From positions 6,602,501 through 6,666,500 of the forward strand of contig NZ_CP026681.1 of assembly GCF_002949735.1 (NCBI RefSeq): a DNA stretch of 64,000 bases, in the 5' to 3' direction. This stretch comes from Nostoc sp. 'Peltigera membranacea cyanobiont' N6. GTDB taxonomy: Bacteria; Cyanobacteriota; Cyanobacteriia; Cyanobacteriales; Nostocaceae. This document shows positions 55,182-63,878 of this stretch, in pieces (position 1 is the first letter of the stretch; each line of letters opens with the position of its first letter). The translations under genes and the position numbers were made by a program. The notes beneath the pieces are model-generated. The model did not search any database. It saw nothing but the letters and a program-made list of their open reading frames with translations, and had not been told where the DNA came from.

Positions 55182-57722
55182 TTAGTTCACCTTGCGTTGG
55201 AAGGTAAATGTTCTTTGAATACCCGGTGCGATCGCGCCAGTTACACTATCTACATACTTGGTAATATCTGCGTTTACGGTAGTTCCGGTTTGGTCGATGC
55301 CAGAGGTATTAGCTGGATTACCACTGAAAAACTGGATAGTTGCAGTTCCAGAATCCTTAGCTGAACCAACAATGTTGCTAGTATCAATTTGACCGCTGGC
55401 ATCGTTGTCTAGTGCCCAGTTGTTGGGGCTTTGCGTACCATCTTCAATAATCACAACTTTGTTGGCATTCAAAATCACGTTACCGGTTCCAGATTGAGGA
55501 TCGGAAATATTTGTGTACTGAATTTGATACTCAATAATATTTCCCGGTGCAGGCTTTTTCGGATCGATACTGAATGTACCGTCATTCCCCTGAACTACAG
55601 GCCCAGTTCCTTGTAAGACTCGTGACTTTTTCAGCAGTTTCAAGAAACCAGTGTAAACGCGATCGATAGTAATGTTGGATGAATCAAAGTTATTATCGTT
55701 CCCACTATCCTTGATTCCATCACCGTTGGTATCCGTTGTGTAGTTGTCAATAGAAGCAGTGATGGGTACTGGGAAGCCTCTGTTAATATCAGTAGATAAC
55801 TGCGTGCCTGGAGGTAAATCAACTTCCACACCGTAGTTGATACTTGCACCAGGAGCAACATTGGGGATTGTAATTGCTGTACCAGTTATGCTGAAAACTC
55901 CATTATTGTAGGTATAGACAGCAGACTGACTATTATAGGTAATAGTTACCTTTGTATTATTCGGTAAATCTCCCGAAATTGTTGGTTTCGTTGGCTCTAT
56001 CTTCAATACACCTGCATCAGTACCACTATTCTTAATTGTGTTTGTGAAACCAACTGATTGAGGATCGAGTGTACTACCAGGTGCTGTACCAGCAGGAACG
56101 AGAGAAGATTTGTTCGTGAAGTCATCGTCGGTTCCACCCGATGGCCCAGTGGCATCCGGGGCATTTAGCGGCCCGTTGAGTAATGCTGAAGCAACAGGTG
56201 CTTGCACTGTGAAGACGTTCGCCTCACCACCAGTACCAGTACCACTGTTGTTATTACCCGTGTCAGTTCCAGTTTCTGGAGATGTTGGAGTATTAATATA
56301 GCCATCATCAACACTAGCAGGTGGTAAAGCATCGGGAATACCATCATTATTGGTATCAGTACCCGCAGGAGGTGTCATACTGCCTGGGGAACCGTCGTAG
56401 TTACTGGGATTTTGGTCGCCTGATTCGTCGTACACTGGAAAATTGTTGGTAGGTGTTTGACCAAATAATTGAGCGATATTAGCGACGGTTAAGGGTGAAG
56501 TTGCAGTTGATTTAACAGCTAGCTGAATTGAGAAGCCATTTACCGTTGTACCAGGAGCAATGGAAGTAATAGTCGCTGGATTATTGATAAAACCAACGCG
56601 AGTAACTGAGGCCAGAGAGGCTGGTGCTGTCGTAGTCCAACTAGCTGTATTAGCATTAGTTGTAACTGGGCTAGTAGTATAAACAGTTTGCCAACCAGGA
56701 GGTGCAGTTGGTGCTACTGCCAAATTTGTACCCGCAGGAATCGCATCGGAAACTAAAATATAGTTGCCAGCAACACCATTCACATTGATGCTTGTACCTG
56801 TCAAAGCTGCTGGCGTAATTCCCTGCCCTGTGGGATCGTTAGACTCAACGCGCAAACTCAAATCATAAGTCAGCTTGTCATCTGTAATCGCAGTTGTTCC
56901 AGCATTGTTATAGCCACTGCGAACCTTAAGAATGGTAGCTAAAGCATAAGTCTTCAGCGTTAAACCAACCTTAATTTGCTCAGTGGCGCTAGCTTCTCGC
57001 GTACCGTTAACTGGTGCGCCAGTTACCTCACCAGTAACACTACCATCGGGATTATCTACGGTGAACACGTCACCACCATCAGGACTCCGCAGTTGGTTTT
57101 GAGCATCACCAGGGGTATTACCAAGGGTAACGGTGATTATGTCGTTGGTTTGAGCGCCATTCTGGACAGTAACCGGTACACGCACCAATACAGTACCACC
57201 AACTGGAACCGAGGGTGTGTCTACGCCGCCTTGCGGGATGTTTGTCCATGTTTGACCGCCGTCGGTGCTATATTGTAGGCTATTAGCTGTACCACCATTT
57301 GGTAGTGTGCCAGAAACTGTACCCGGCCCAGTTGTTGTCGCTTGGTTAGGAATGTGGAATTTGGTCGGGTCGTTACCTACGTTAGTCAGATTGTAGGTGT
57401 AGATTAGTAGGTCGCCAACCTGAACTGTTGTATTAGTAGGGCTAGTAGTGGCATCTGTTACACCAGATGCTGTAACGGTAATACCAGCAACCTCTGCTAC
57501 AGTGACAACTACAGTATTAGAAGTGGCATTAATTGTTGTCCCGGGACTGTTAGGATCTTCGTAGGTCGCTGTCGCGGTGTTACTGATAGATGTACCCGCA
57601 GTAGTTCCGTCAGCTAATACAGGTGCAACAAATTGGAAAAAGCTACCAGTTAATAATGCTGTTGCTGCTAGAGATTGGTAAAGCTGACGCTGCTTGGTGA
57701 TAGATTTATTTCGATTTACCAT
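55182..57722 (-). CDS. Large secreted DUF11-repeat protein
   Basis: An 846-residue Thr/Asn/Pro/Gly-rich protein with a signal peptide ending near VAPVLADG. Several DUF11-like units follow (GDLLIYTYNLTNVGNDPTKF near the N-terminus, NIIEYQIQYTNISDPQSG near the C-terminus). Two calcium-type loops (TDTNNDGIPDALP and TDTNGDGIKDSGNDN) suggest metal-stabilised folding. Composition and repeats point to a cell-surface or sheath component. It is the first gene of the leftward four-gene module. Confidence 0.78.
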   Translation of the reverse strand: MVNRNKSITKQRQLYQSLAATALLTGSFFQFVAPVLADGTTAGTSISNTATATYEDPNSPGTTINATSNTVVVTVAEVAGITVTASGVTDATTSPTNTTVQVGDLLIYTYNLTNVGNDPTKFHIPNQATTTGPGTVSGTLPNGGTANSLQYSTDGGQTWTNIPQGGVDTPSVPVGGTVLVRVPVTVQNGAQTNDIITVTLGNTPGDAQNQLRSPDGGDVFTVDNPDGSVTGEVTGAPVNGTREASATEQIKVGLTLKTYALATILKVRSGYNNAGTTAITDDKLTYDLSLRVESNDPTGQGITPAALTGTSINVNGVAGNYILVSDAIPAGTNLAVAPTAPPGWQTVYTTSPVTTNANTASWTTTAPASLASVTRVGFINNPATITSIAPGTTVNGFSIQLAVKSTATSPLTVANIAQLFGQTPTNNFPVYDESGDQNPSNYDGSPGSMTPPAGTDTNNDGIPDALPPASVDDGYINTPTSPETGTDTGNNNSGTGTGGEANVFTVQAPVASALLNGPLNAPDATGPSGGTDDDFTNKSSLVPAGTAPGSTLDPQSVGFTNTIKNSGTDAGVLKIEPTKPTISGDLPNNTKVTITYNSQSAVYTYNNGVFSITGTAITIPNVAPGASINYGVEVDLPPGTQLSTDINRGFPVPITASIDNYTTDTNGDGIKDSGNDNNFDSSNITIDRVYTGFLKLLKKSRVLQGTGPVVQGNDGTFSIDPKKPAPGNIIEYQIQYTNISDPQSGTGNVILNANKVVIIEDGTQSPNNWALDNDASGQIDTSNIVGSAKDSGTATIQFFSGNPANTSGIDQTGTTVNADITKYVDSVTGAIAPGIQRTFTFQRKVN

Positions 57723-58159
57723 AAAAGTTGTTTATTTTTTTGCTTTTAATCTTGGGTTTTGAGACAGTAAAAAGTTCGACAATTCTTTAAAGAATTACCG
57801 ACTACATCTCCCCGAAACCTTAATTTTTCGGGGAGCGTATATTTTGACCTGTTAAATTATTGACACTCCTTAAAGACTACATTGCAGCAATAAGCAGAAA
57901 TAATTTGCCTACTTGTTTTCCGCTTAATGTTTGAGGCTCAAGGCTAATAATCGCAAATATGTGTAATTTGTTACTATGTTTTTTTCTGGAATCTAAATGT
58001 AAATAGCAATGTAGCTTTTACAGCAAAAAAAATCTTCCGTATAAATAAGTAACTTCTCTGGCGCTGCATCAGTGCAATCGAAGCTGAAAAATTAACTTCA
58101 TTTTGGCAACACACATAGCAATTTTTGGGTTTCGATCGAGGTGTTAAAAATACTGAAAC

Positions 58160-58447
58160 TTATATCTGAAAATACTTTTGAGTCTTTGCTGCCATATATG
58201 CATACAACCCTGTGGAGTCATTTAGATAAAAAAATAGAAGGTTAACTAACCGATCTAAATCGCTTAAATGGGATAGTTCTTTATTTGGATGCAAATTAAT
58301 CATAATAAAATGCAATTTACTCATACAATCAGTCAGTGTTAAGACTGAGTAATTAATGCTATTGTCATGTTTTGCAACACCAAACTCGTAAGTGTAAATA
58401 CTAAACAAAGGGATTGCTTGTATCAAAGGTTTACAAGGATCATTCAT
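58160..58447 (-). CDS. Possible small hypothetical protein
   Basis: A 95-codon frame with ATG in the 832-base gap between the DUF11 protein gene and thrC. The sequence is moderately protein-like (HFIMINLHPNKELSHLSDLDRLVNLLFFYL) but has no motif and no ribosome site, and its start lies beside the thrC leader hairpin. It may not be real. The rest of the gap, 57723-58159, is AT-rich and holds the promoter of the surface module; I see nothing else. Confidence 0.28.
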   Translation of the reverse strand: MNDPCKPLIQAIPLFSIYTYEFGVAKHDNSINYSVLTLTDCMSKLHFIMINLHPNKELSHLSDLDRLVNLLFFYLNDSTGLYAYMAAKTQKYFQI

Positions 58448-58449
58448 TT

Positions 58450-58505
58450 AAATACCAAACATACCCGACAATTTTTATCGGGTATGTTTGACTGGTATTT
58501 TTGCT
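58450..58505 (+). promoter_or_regulatory. Leader hairpin with T-run upstream of thrC
   Basis: CAAACATACCCGA pairs perfectly over 13 bases with TCGGGTATGTTTG. Outer arms AAATACC and GGTATTT extend the structure, which ends in GGTATTTTTG. It sits about 50 bases before the thrC start codon on the same strand. It is either the terminator of an unseen upstream transcript or a transcription attenuator for thrC. Confidence 0.6.
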
Positions 58506-58554
58506 CGTGTTACTATCAGGCGACAGCCGACAGACAAACAGGGAAAGCTAGTTT

Positions 58555-59865
58555 ATGACTCAGGCAATCAAAACCCAAAACCTAACCCAAACCAGCACTG
58601 CCTACTTTCAAGCCTTAAAGTGTAAGGAATGTGGTGCAGAATATGAACTCAAAGCCAGTAATGTTTGTGAGTCATGTTTTGGCCCGTTAGAAGTAAAGTA
58701 TGACTACAACGCCCTGCGTCTGACCGTCACTCGTGAAACAATTCAAGCTGGTCCCAATTCAATTTGGCGCTACCGTCCCTTTTTGCCTGTCGCAACTGAC
58801 AATGTTATAGATGTGGGAACGGGGATGACTCCCTTAGTTCGTTCCCACCGTCTTGCCCGTCGCCTGGGTCTAAATAAACTTTATATAAAAAATGATGCCG
58901 TTAATATGCCCACCTTAAGCTTTAAGGATCGGGTAGTGTCAGTCGCTCTATCAAGGGCGCGAGAATTGGGTTTCACTACTGTTTCTTGCGCTAGCACTGG
59001 TAACTTGGCAAATTCTACAGCTGCGATCGCAGCTCATGCCGGTTTAGATTGCTGTGTGTTCATCCCCGCAGATTTAGAAGCCGGTAAAATTATCGGTAGC
59101 CTGATCTACAGTCCCACGCTGATGGCCGTCAAAGGCAACTACGATCAAGTCAATCGTCTTTGTTCGGAAGTTGCTAATACACATGGCTGGGGTTTTGTCA
59201 ATATTAACCTGCGTCCTTACTACTCTGAAGGTTCCAAGACGCTAGGTTTTGAAGTTGCGGAACAACTAGGCTGGGAATTACCCGATCATGTGGTTGCTCC
59301 TTTAGCTTCGGGTTCGCTATTTACCAAAATTTATAAAGGGTTCCAAGAATTTATCGAAGTTGGTTTAGTAGAAAACAAGAGCGTCCGTTTCAGTGGCGCT
59401 CAAGCTGAGGGTTGTTCGCCCATCGCTCAAGCCTTCAAAGAAGGACGCGACTTTATTAAGCCAGTGAAACCGAATACAATTGCGAAATCCCTAGCGATCG
59501 GTAATCCCGCAGACGGCATTTATGCTGTAGAGTTAGCGCAGAAAACTGGTGGTAATATTGAATCAGTCAATGATGCAGAAATTATTGATGGCATCAAGTT
59601 GCTGGCAGAAACCGAAGGCATCTTCACAGAAACGGCTGGTGGTACAACCGTAGCCGTGCTGAAAAAACTGGTAGAAGCTGGCAAAATCGATCCAGATGAA
59701 ACTACCGTGATTTACATCACCGGCAATGGTTTGAAAACCCAAGAAGCAATCCAAGGCTATGTTGGAGAACCCTTGACTATTGATGCTAAACTTGATAGTT
59801 TTGAACGCGCCCTAGAGCGATCGCGGACTCTGGATCGCTTGGAATGGCAACAAGTCCTCGTTTAG
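58555..59865 (+). CDS. thrC: Threonine synthase
   Basis: The 436-residue PLP enzyme converts O-phosphohomoserine to threonine. It starts with a zinc-ribbon-like head (LKCKECGAEYEL...CESCFGPLEVKYDYN). The PLP lysine is in LSFKDRVVSVALS, and ASTGNLANSTAAIAAHAG and TGNGLKT bind cofactor phosphate. This is the plant/cyanobacterial-type enzyme. A strong hairpin lies in its leader, and a MoaD/ThiS-like gene follows 87 bases later. Confidence 0.95.
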   Translation: MTQAIKTQNLTQTSTAYFQALKCKECGAEYELKASNVCESCFGPLEVKYDYNALRLTVTRETIQAGPNSIWRYRPFLPVATDNVIDVGTGMTPLVRSHRLARRLGLNKLYIKNDAVNMPTLSFKDRVVSVALSRARELGFTTVSCASTGNLANSTAAIAAHAGLDCCVFIPADLEAGKIIGSLIYSPTLMAVKGNYDQVNRLCSEVANTHGWGFVNINLRPYYSEGSKTLGFEVAEQLGWELPDHVVAPLASGSLFTKIYKGFQEFIEVGLVENKSVRFSGAQAEGCSPIAQAFKEGRDFIKPVKPNTIAKSLAIGNPADGIYAVELAQKTGGNIESVNDAEIIDGIKLLAETEGIFTETAGGTTVAVLKKLVEAGKIDPDETTVIYITGNGLKTQEAIQGYVGEPLTIDAKLDSFERALERSRTLDRLEWQQVLV

Positions 59866-59952
59866 TTATGAGTTGTGAGTTATGAGTTTTTTATTCATAA
59901 CTCCTAACTCTTAATTGTATTCCTCACTTTTCACTCCTCATTTTGTACTTCT

Positions 59953-60228
59953 ATGGCTGTAACAGTTTTAGTTCCTACGACTCTTCAAAATTTGACTCAT
60001 AATCAAGCTAGTCTAGAATCCAACGGTAGCACCATTGCTGAATTGTTGGAATCCTTAGAACAAAGCTTTCCTGGTATTAAATCCAGATTATGCGATGAAG
60101 AAGGCAAGCTACGTCGGTTTGTAAATTTTTACGTCGATAGCGAAGATATTCGCTATTTAGATGGTATTAACACAGCCTTGAAAGATGGCGATGAAGTAAG
60201 TATTGTTCCTGCTGTTGCTGGTGGTTAA
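59953..60228 (+). CDS. MoaD/ThiS-like small sulfur-carrier protein
   Basis: The 91-residue protein has a ubiquitin-like fold pattern (STIAELLESLEQSFPGIKSRLCDEEG, VNFYVDSEDIRYL, DGDEVSIVPAVAGG) and ends in Gly-Gly, which would be adenylated and thiocarboxylated. CysO-type and MoaD proteins have this end. It is directly downstream of thrC, a pairing I know from other bacteria, suggesting a sulfur-transfer step near threonine or cysteine/methionine synthesis; no JAMM protease or cysM is adjacent. Confidence 0.85.
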   Translation: MAVTVLVPTTLQNLTHNQASLESNGSTIAELLESLEQSFPGIKSRLCDEEGKLRRFVNFYVDSEDIRYLDGINTALKDGDEVSIVPAVAGG

Positions 60229-60287
60229 TAGAGAGAACAGTAAATAAAATAGAAACCTGACTAGACAAACCTGTGATAGATTACCTT

Positions 60288-60310
60288 ATTCCCAGTCTTA
60301 GACTGGGAAT
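60288..60310. repeat. Perfect 23-bp palindrome
   Basis: ATTCCCAGTCT and AGACTGGGAAT flank a single T. It lies 60 bases after the sulfur-carrier gene. There is no T-run, so it may be a repeat of the TTCCCAGTC type or a weak terminator. The rest of the gap to 60493 shows nothing else. Confidence 0.6.
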
Positions 60311-60493
60311 GGCTATTATAAGAGGGCTGCTGCTTCCCTTAATCGCGGTAGCATTTCGCAAGGAAGATTGGCGTTGCTGAATCATGGGATGATTTCGCCC
60401 AATTTGTAACGAATTTTCAATGGTTTCAACCAGAAACTCATGCCGCATTTATGCAATGCCGGAAAATTTAGTGTAGATACTTGAATGAGCTAA

Positions 60494-60847
60494 CTATGCA
60501 GCAATTATTTGAGCAAGTCTTTGTTGCCAAGACTCATTGTTATCAATAGTTAAGATAATCCGATTATAAGATTCATCTCGCAATTGAATAGTTAAATAAT
60601 TTGTCTCTCGATTCACATACCAAAACTCTTTACCTCGGTTAGTGTAATAAGTTCCAGCCTTAACCACTCCAGGAATAAAGCTACCAGGGGCACGCAATTC
60701 TCGCCAATTGCTTTGGGGTTCGGCTGTTGTAACTTGTTCAATATGGGCTAGTGATATTTGCCAAAGTTTATTCAAGCGAACAGCTAGTAGTTGCTCTTTA
60801 AAGGTAAATTCTATCTGCAATTTTTCATCAACTATACTTAGGTTCAT
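60494..60847 (-). CDS. Hypothetical beta-rich protein
   Basis: A 117-residue protein with no membrane segment. Predicted strands and loops: LQIEFTFKEQLLAVRL, WQISLAHIEQVTT, LRAPGSFIPGVVKAGTYYT, GKEFWYVNRETNYLTIQLRD, then a C-terminal helix SWQQRLAQIIAA. The pattern resembles bacterial PH-like domains, but I would not name it. It has a long upstream noncoding region. Confidence 0.6.
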   Translation of the reverse strand: MNLSIVDEKLQIEFTFKEQLLAVRLNKLWQISLAHIEQVTTAEPQSNWRELRAPGSFIPGVVKAGTYYTNRGKEFWYVNRETNYLTIQLRDESYNRIILTIDNNESWQQRLAQIIAA

Positions 60848-61306
60848 GATGAACTTTGCCGTCAGTAATTTTTTATATCTAGAGAAATCATAAGTATATC
60901 CAACTGAATAGTGCGATGTCTACAATAGGCTATTCGGAGTCGCAGCTTTTTTATATCCCGAATTGGCACGCCCTATGTGACATTGATTAATAATATAAAA
61001 GCATGTTTTTGTTAGGGTTCATCATTATAAGTAGGCAGGCATAATTAAATATAAGATATCATTGCGGAGCAATCGCAACGCTTCGCAATGACGGAACATA
61101 TTATATTTATTCACGCCCATCTACTTACCCTTTAAGCAGCTATTAATTTGTACTGAGAGTAAAATTTATAGCTACTTAAAAATATCCAATTACAGAGAAA
61201 TTAATATTCGTGTTTTATTGGTGAGCATTTGGCAATTTGGCAGATTGTGATTAAAGGATTTTGATATATTGCAGAAATTACCAAGATGTTTTTACTTATT
61301 ATACAG
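60848..61306. repeat. Noncoding region with dispersed palindromes
   Basis: At 61029-61127 a 99-base element has outer arms TAAGTAG...CTACTTA and inner arms CATTGCG/CGCAATG; its outer part matches the repeat tails at 37.5 and 46.2 kb. Near 60913 a GCGATGTCTACAA motif recurs (also near 31066). The promoter of the 60847 gene lies at the left. No reading frame is convincing. Confidence 0.65.
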
Positions 61307-61335
61307 AAGACGGGCTAACCCCCGTCTTTTTTATT
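61307..61335 (+). terminator. Rightward intrinsic terminator 1 of 3 (noncoding region)
   Basis: AAGACGGG and CCCGTCTT pair around a six-base loop and run into TTTTTATT. No coding frame ends before it on this strand. It may end a small RNA beginning in the AT-rich 61140-61290 interval. Confidence 0.75.
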
Positions 61336-61401
61336 GCTGATTTTTTGGCATCACATTAGAATTAACATGTGATGTATTAGCTGAAATACAAATAATATCA
61401 G

Positions 61402-61480
61402 ATAGTGCGTTAGGAACTTCGTTCTAACACACCCTACAATACCTAATTTTGTTCAAAAATCAAATAGGAGTCCTATATTA
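61402..61480 (-). repeat. 79-bp dispersed repeat, uninterrupted copy (empty site)
   Basis: The reverse complement matches 18536-18589 joined to 18686-18711 with about 8 differences. Where that copy carries a 98-base MITE, this one has a single TA (GTGTTAGAAC). It lies between the first and second rightward terminators, so it is also inside the candidate small-RNA region. Confidence 0.8.
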
Positions 61481-61561
61481 TTTGTTAGCCTTACATATTA
61501 AGTTTTATTTGTGATAGTTTTTTGCAGAGTCCAAGGTGCATTGCCACTTTCAAGCTATTTG

Positions 61562-61592
61562 GACGGGATAAATCATCCCGTCTTTTATTTTG
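61562..61592 (+). terminator. Rightward intrinsic terminator 2 of 3 (noncoding region)
   Basis: GACGGGAT and ATCCCGTC form an eight-base stem around AAATC, followed by TTTTATTTT. No coding sequence ends before it. The preceding 80 bases are free of the dispersed repeat and could be a small transcript. Confidence 0.75.
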
Positions 61593-61764
61593 CTTGCTGG
61601 AAAAATCACCTTACAGCAAGTTTTCTTTTTTAGGTATTAGATTATACTCGAAAATTAGGCCATCAGGTTTGAGGATATTTGCACACATCCTATAGGAAGA
61701 TGCCCTATGAATATAATAATGAGTAAATTAATTCGGGATGTTGTTATGCACTGGATTTATAGAG

Positions 61765-61793
61765 AGGTTTGGTTCACCGCCAAACCTTTTTTT
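61765..61793 (+). terminator. Rightward intrinsic terminator 3 of 3 (noncoding region)
   Basis: AGGTTTGG and CCAAACCT pair around a seven-base loop and run into seven Ts. It points into the 3' end of the leftward porin gene. A 32-codon frame (ATG at about 61707, AGGAAG before it) runs through the hairpin, so it is either a noncoding RNA end or, less likely, a tiny coding message. Confidence 0.75.
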
Positions 61794-61898
61794 ATATCTC
61801 CATAACTTACGTAAAAATCACCAAAAAGCTTAATTTATCGACTGGTCATCCTACTTTAAAAATGCTGTCAGTTTTATGATGTTTATCTACAAACAAAA

Positions 61899-63602
61899 TT
61901 AAAAACTAAAAGTACTCCGCAGAATGCCAATAGTAACTGAGTCATTATCTGGTGTGTTACCAGGTTGCAATAGATGAATTATTCCTGGTGTAATGCTGAT
62001 GTTATCTGTTACCTGGAAACGATAAAATGCCTCTATTTGAGTGGTTGTCCCTGGTTGTCCACCTGCACGTCCTAAGCCGGTATTAATAAAATCAGGGACA
62101 TTATTCCCTACAGGTAGGTCGCTACTGGTGATTTTAGGAGGTTGACCGACATAAATTCCGCCTAAATTTCCTTTCTTCAATAAATCAGGGAAATTCAGAA
62201 ACACCATATAATTCGTCGTCTCCACATTTCCTGATTGCCCAGGAATATAAGATTTAGTATAACCACCCCATGCACCTGCACTCAGATGAGGAGAAACTTG
62301 CCAAGTTATAGTCGCACCTACGGCGTTGGTTTGTAATGGCGCTGATTTCCCGGTAGTTGTATTAACCGCAGTTAAGCATTCATCACCAACAAAAGTTAAT
62401 AAACAACCATCTGAAGAGTAATTGTTAACGTAATACAAACTTAAATCGAGAGTATCAGTTGGTGTCAACAGCAATTGCACTCCTGTAGTTCTAGTTCCAT
62501 CAAATAAACCGCTACCTTTACCGGGGTTTCCTGGTTGATAAGCAGTATAAATTGCCTGCAAACTAGCGCGTTTAGAAAATTGCCAATCAATAGCTATACC
62601 GCCGTGACCGTATCCCATATTTAAAATTGGGTTTCTTTGGGCAAAATAAGATAATGGCCCTGTTGCTGCACTTTCTACTCGATTTGGGCCTCGGAAAGCA
62701 GCAGGCATACTTACACCTTCTGTTCCCACCATCACTGCTAATTTATCTGTCACTAGCCAATGAAAATTAAGGTCACTTACAATCAAGCTATCTGTAGGAA
62801 ATTCGTAGCCAAGTAAAACATCATTCCGAGAAACACTATTGGTAAATCTTGGCGCACTAGTACCTCTACCAGCTAAAAGACCTGTAAACAAGTAACTACT
62901 AGGAGTAATTTGACTAGTTAAATATAGTTGTGCTAAGGAGATAACATCAGTGTTTGTTCCTGCATCATTTGTATCTTTTTGTCCATCTCTAGGATTAACA
63001 TCACCACGATTGTTAGTGCGTCCTTGAATGCCGACTATTAGTAGTCCACTGAGTTTGGTTGTTGTTGAGAATTGGTTAGCTTCAATTTCGCCAGTTCTGG
63101 CTTCTAAACTATCGACACGACCCCGCAAAGTTGCTAATTCTGGGGCAAATTCTGACTGCAATTTTTGTAATATTGCTAAATCTTCGCGGGTGACTAAATC
63201 GCTGGTGGCTGTAGTGATTAATTCGTTGACTCTATCTAAACAAGCATTTATCCCGGCGGCAAATTCATAGCGAGTTAAGGCGCGATTACCGCGATAGCTA
63301 CTATCTGGATAGCCAGCTATACAACCATAGCGTTCCACCAAAGACTGTAATGCTTGGAATGCCCAATCGTTGGGTTGTACGTCCTTGAGTTGAGAAACCG
63401 ATGTAACTTGCGCCATCGGATTTATGGGGGAGAGGGGAGGAGAATTTAAATCTGTACTCTCACTCTCGTGCGCTTGAGTAGTTACTGTGTCTGTGTACTC
63501 CTGTGCTAGTACTTTTTGTGCAACGCCATTTACTCCCGCAATTAGTAAGCATGCGAGCATCCAGGTTTTGCGATAACTGCGGCTAATAAGTCTACCTTTC
63601 AA
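61899..63602 (-). CDS. SLH/OprB-type (iron-uptake) porin
   Basis: The 567-residue outer-membrane protein has a signal peptide ending VLAQE (about residue 34). It then has an SLH domain (VSQLKDVQPNDWAFQALQSLVERYG...ALTRYEFAAGI), a coiled-coil spacer with ATLRGRVDSLEARTGEIE, and a C-terminal OprB-type barrel ending in Phe (ILRSTFSF). Cyanobacterial relatives are the major SLH porins, some induced by low iron. The start is a TTG at 63600-63602, giving a normal basic n-region (MKGRLISRSYRKTW); ATG at 63563 is the alternative. A hairpin covers the region just upstream. Confidence 0.9.
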   Translation of the reverse strand: MKGRLISRSYRKTWMLACLLIAGVNGVAQKVLAQEYTDTVTTQAHESESTDLNSPPLSPINPMAQVTSVSQLKDVQPNDWAFQALQSLVERYGCIAGYPDSSYRGNRALTRYEFAAGINACLDRVNELITTATSDLVTREDLAILQKLQSEFAPELATLRGRVDSLEARTGEIEANQFSTTTKLSGLLIVGIQGRTNNRGDVNPRDGQKDTNDAGTNTDVISLAQLYLTSQITPSSYLFTGLLAGRGTSAPRFTNSVSRNDVLLGYEFPTDSLIVSDLNFHWLVTDKLAVMVGTEGVSMPAAFRGPNRVESAATGPLSYFAQRNPILNMGYGHGGIAIDWQFSKRASLQAIYTAYQPGNPGKGSGLFDGTRTTGVQLLLTPTDTLDLSLYYVNNYSSDGCLLTFVGDECLTAVNTTTGKSAPLQTNAVGATITWQVSPHLSAGAWGGYTKSYIPGQSGNVETTNYMVFLNFPDLLKKGNLGGIYVGQPPKITSSDLPVGNNVPDFINTGLGRAGGQPGTTTQIEAFYRFQVTDNISITPGIIHLLQPGNTPDNDSVTIGILRSTFSF

Positions 63603-63608
63603 CTTTTT

Positions 63609-63638
63609 ACACTCTTCACATACTCAAGTGAAGAGTGT
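63609..63638 (-). promoter_or_regulatory. Hairpin over the porin ribosome-binding region
   Basis: ACACTCTTCAC and GTGAAGAGTGT form a perfect 11-base stem with an eight-base loop. On the minus strand its right arm contains GAAGAG, the only purine-rich ribosome-site candidate, about ten bases before the TTG start. Folding would hide it, consistent with translational control; it could also be a terminator for upstream read-through. Confidence 0.55.
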
Positions 63639-63744
63639 ATTCGCTGTTGTCTAACATTCACATGGGAAAATTTACGTATTTTGTCGAAAATGAGACTTAA
63701 ATCTTTCTGGGCAACTTCTGAAAGGACGAGTATAACAGGGTATT

Positions 63745-63876
63745 GGGGACTGGCTCTCTAGGTACTGGGGACTGGGGATTGGTGACTGGGGACTAGGAAA
63801 AGTTTTCTCAATCCCTAATCCCCTAATTCCCAATTTTTAATCCCCAACCCCTAATTCCCAATCTCCAATCCTCAAT
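63745..63876. repeat. G-rich and C-rich heptamer-type tract
   Basis: Short units such as GGGGACTGG in the left half and CAATCCCC/AATTCCCAAT in the right half are repeated with variation, and the two halves are partly complementary. Such tracts are widespread between genes of heterocystous cyanobacteria. It fills the gap before the partial gene at the right edge. Confidence 0.65.
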
Positions 63877-63878
63877 CT

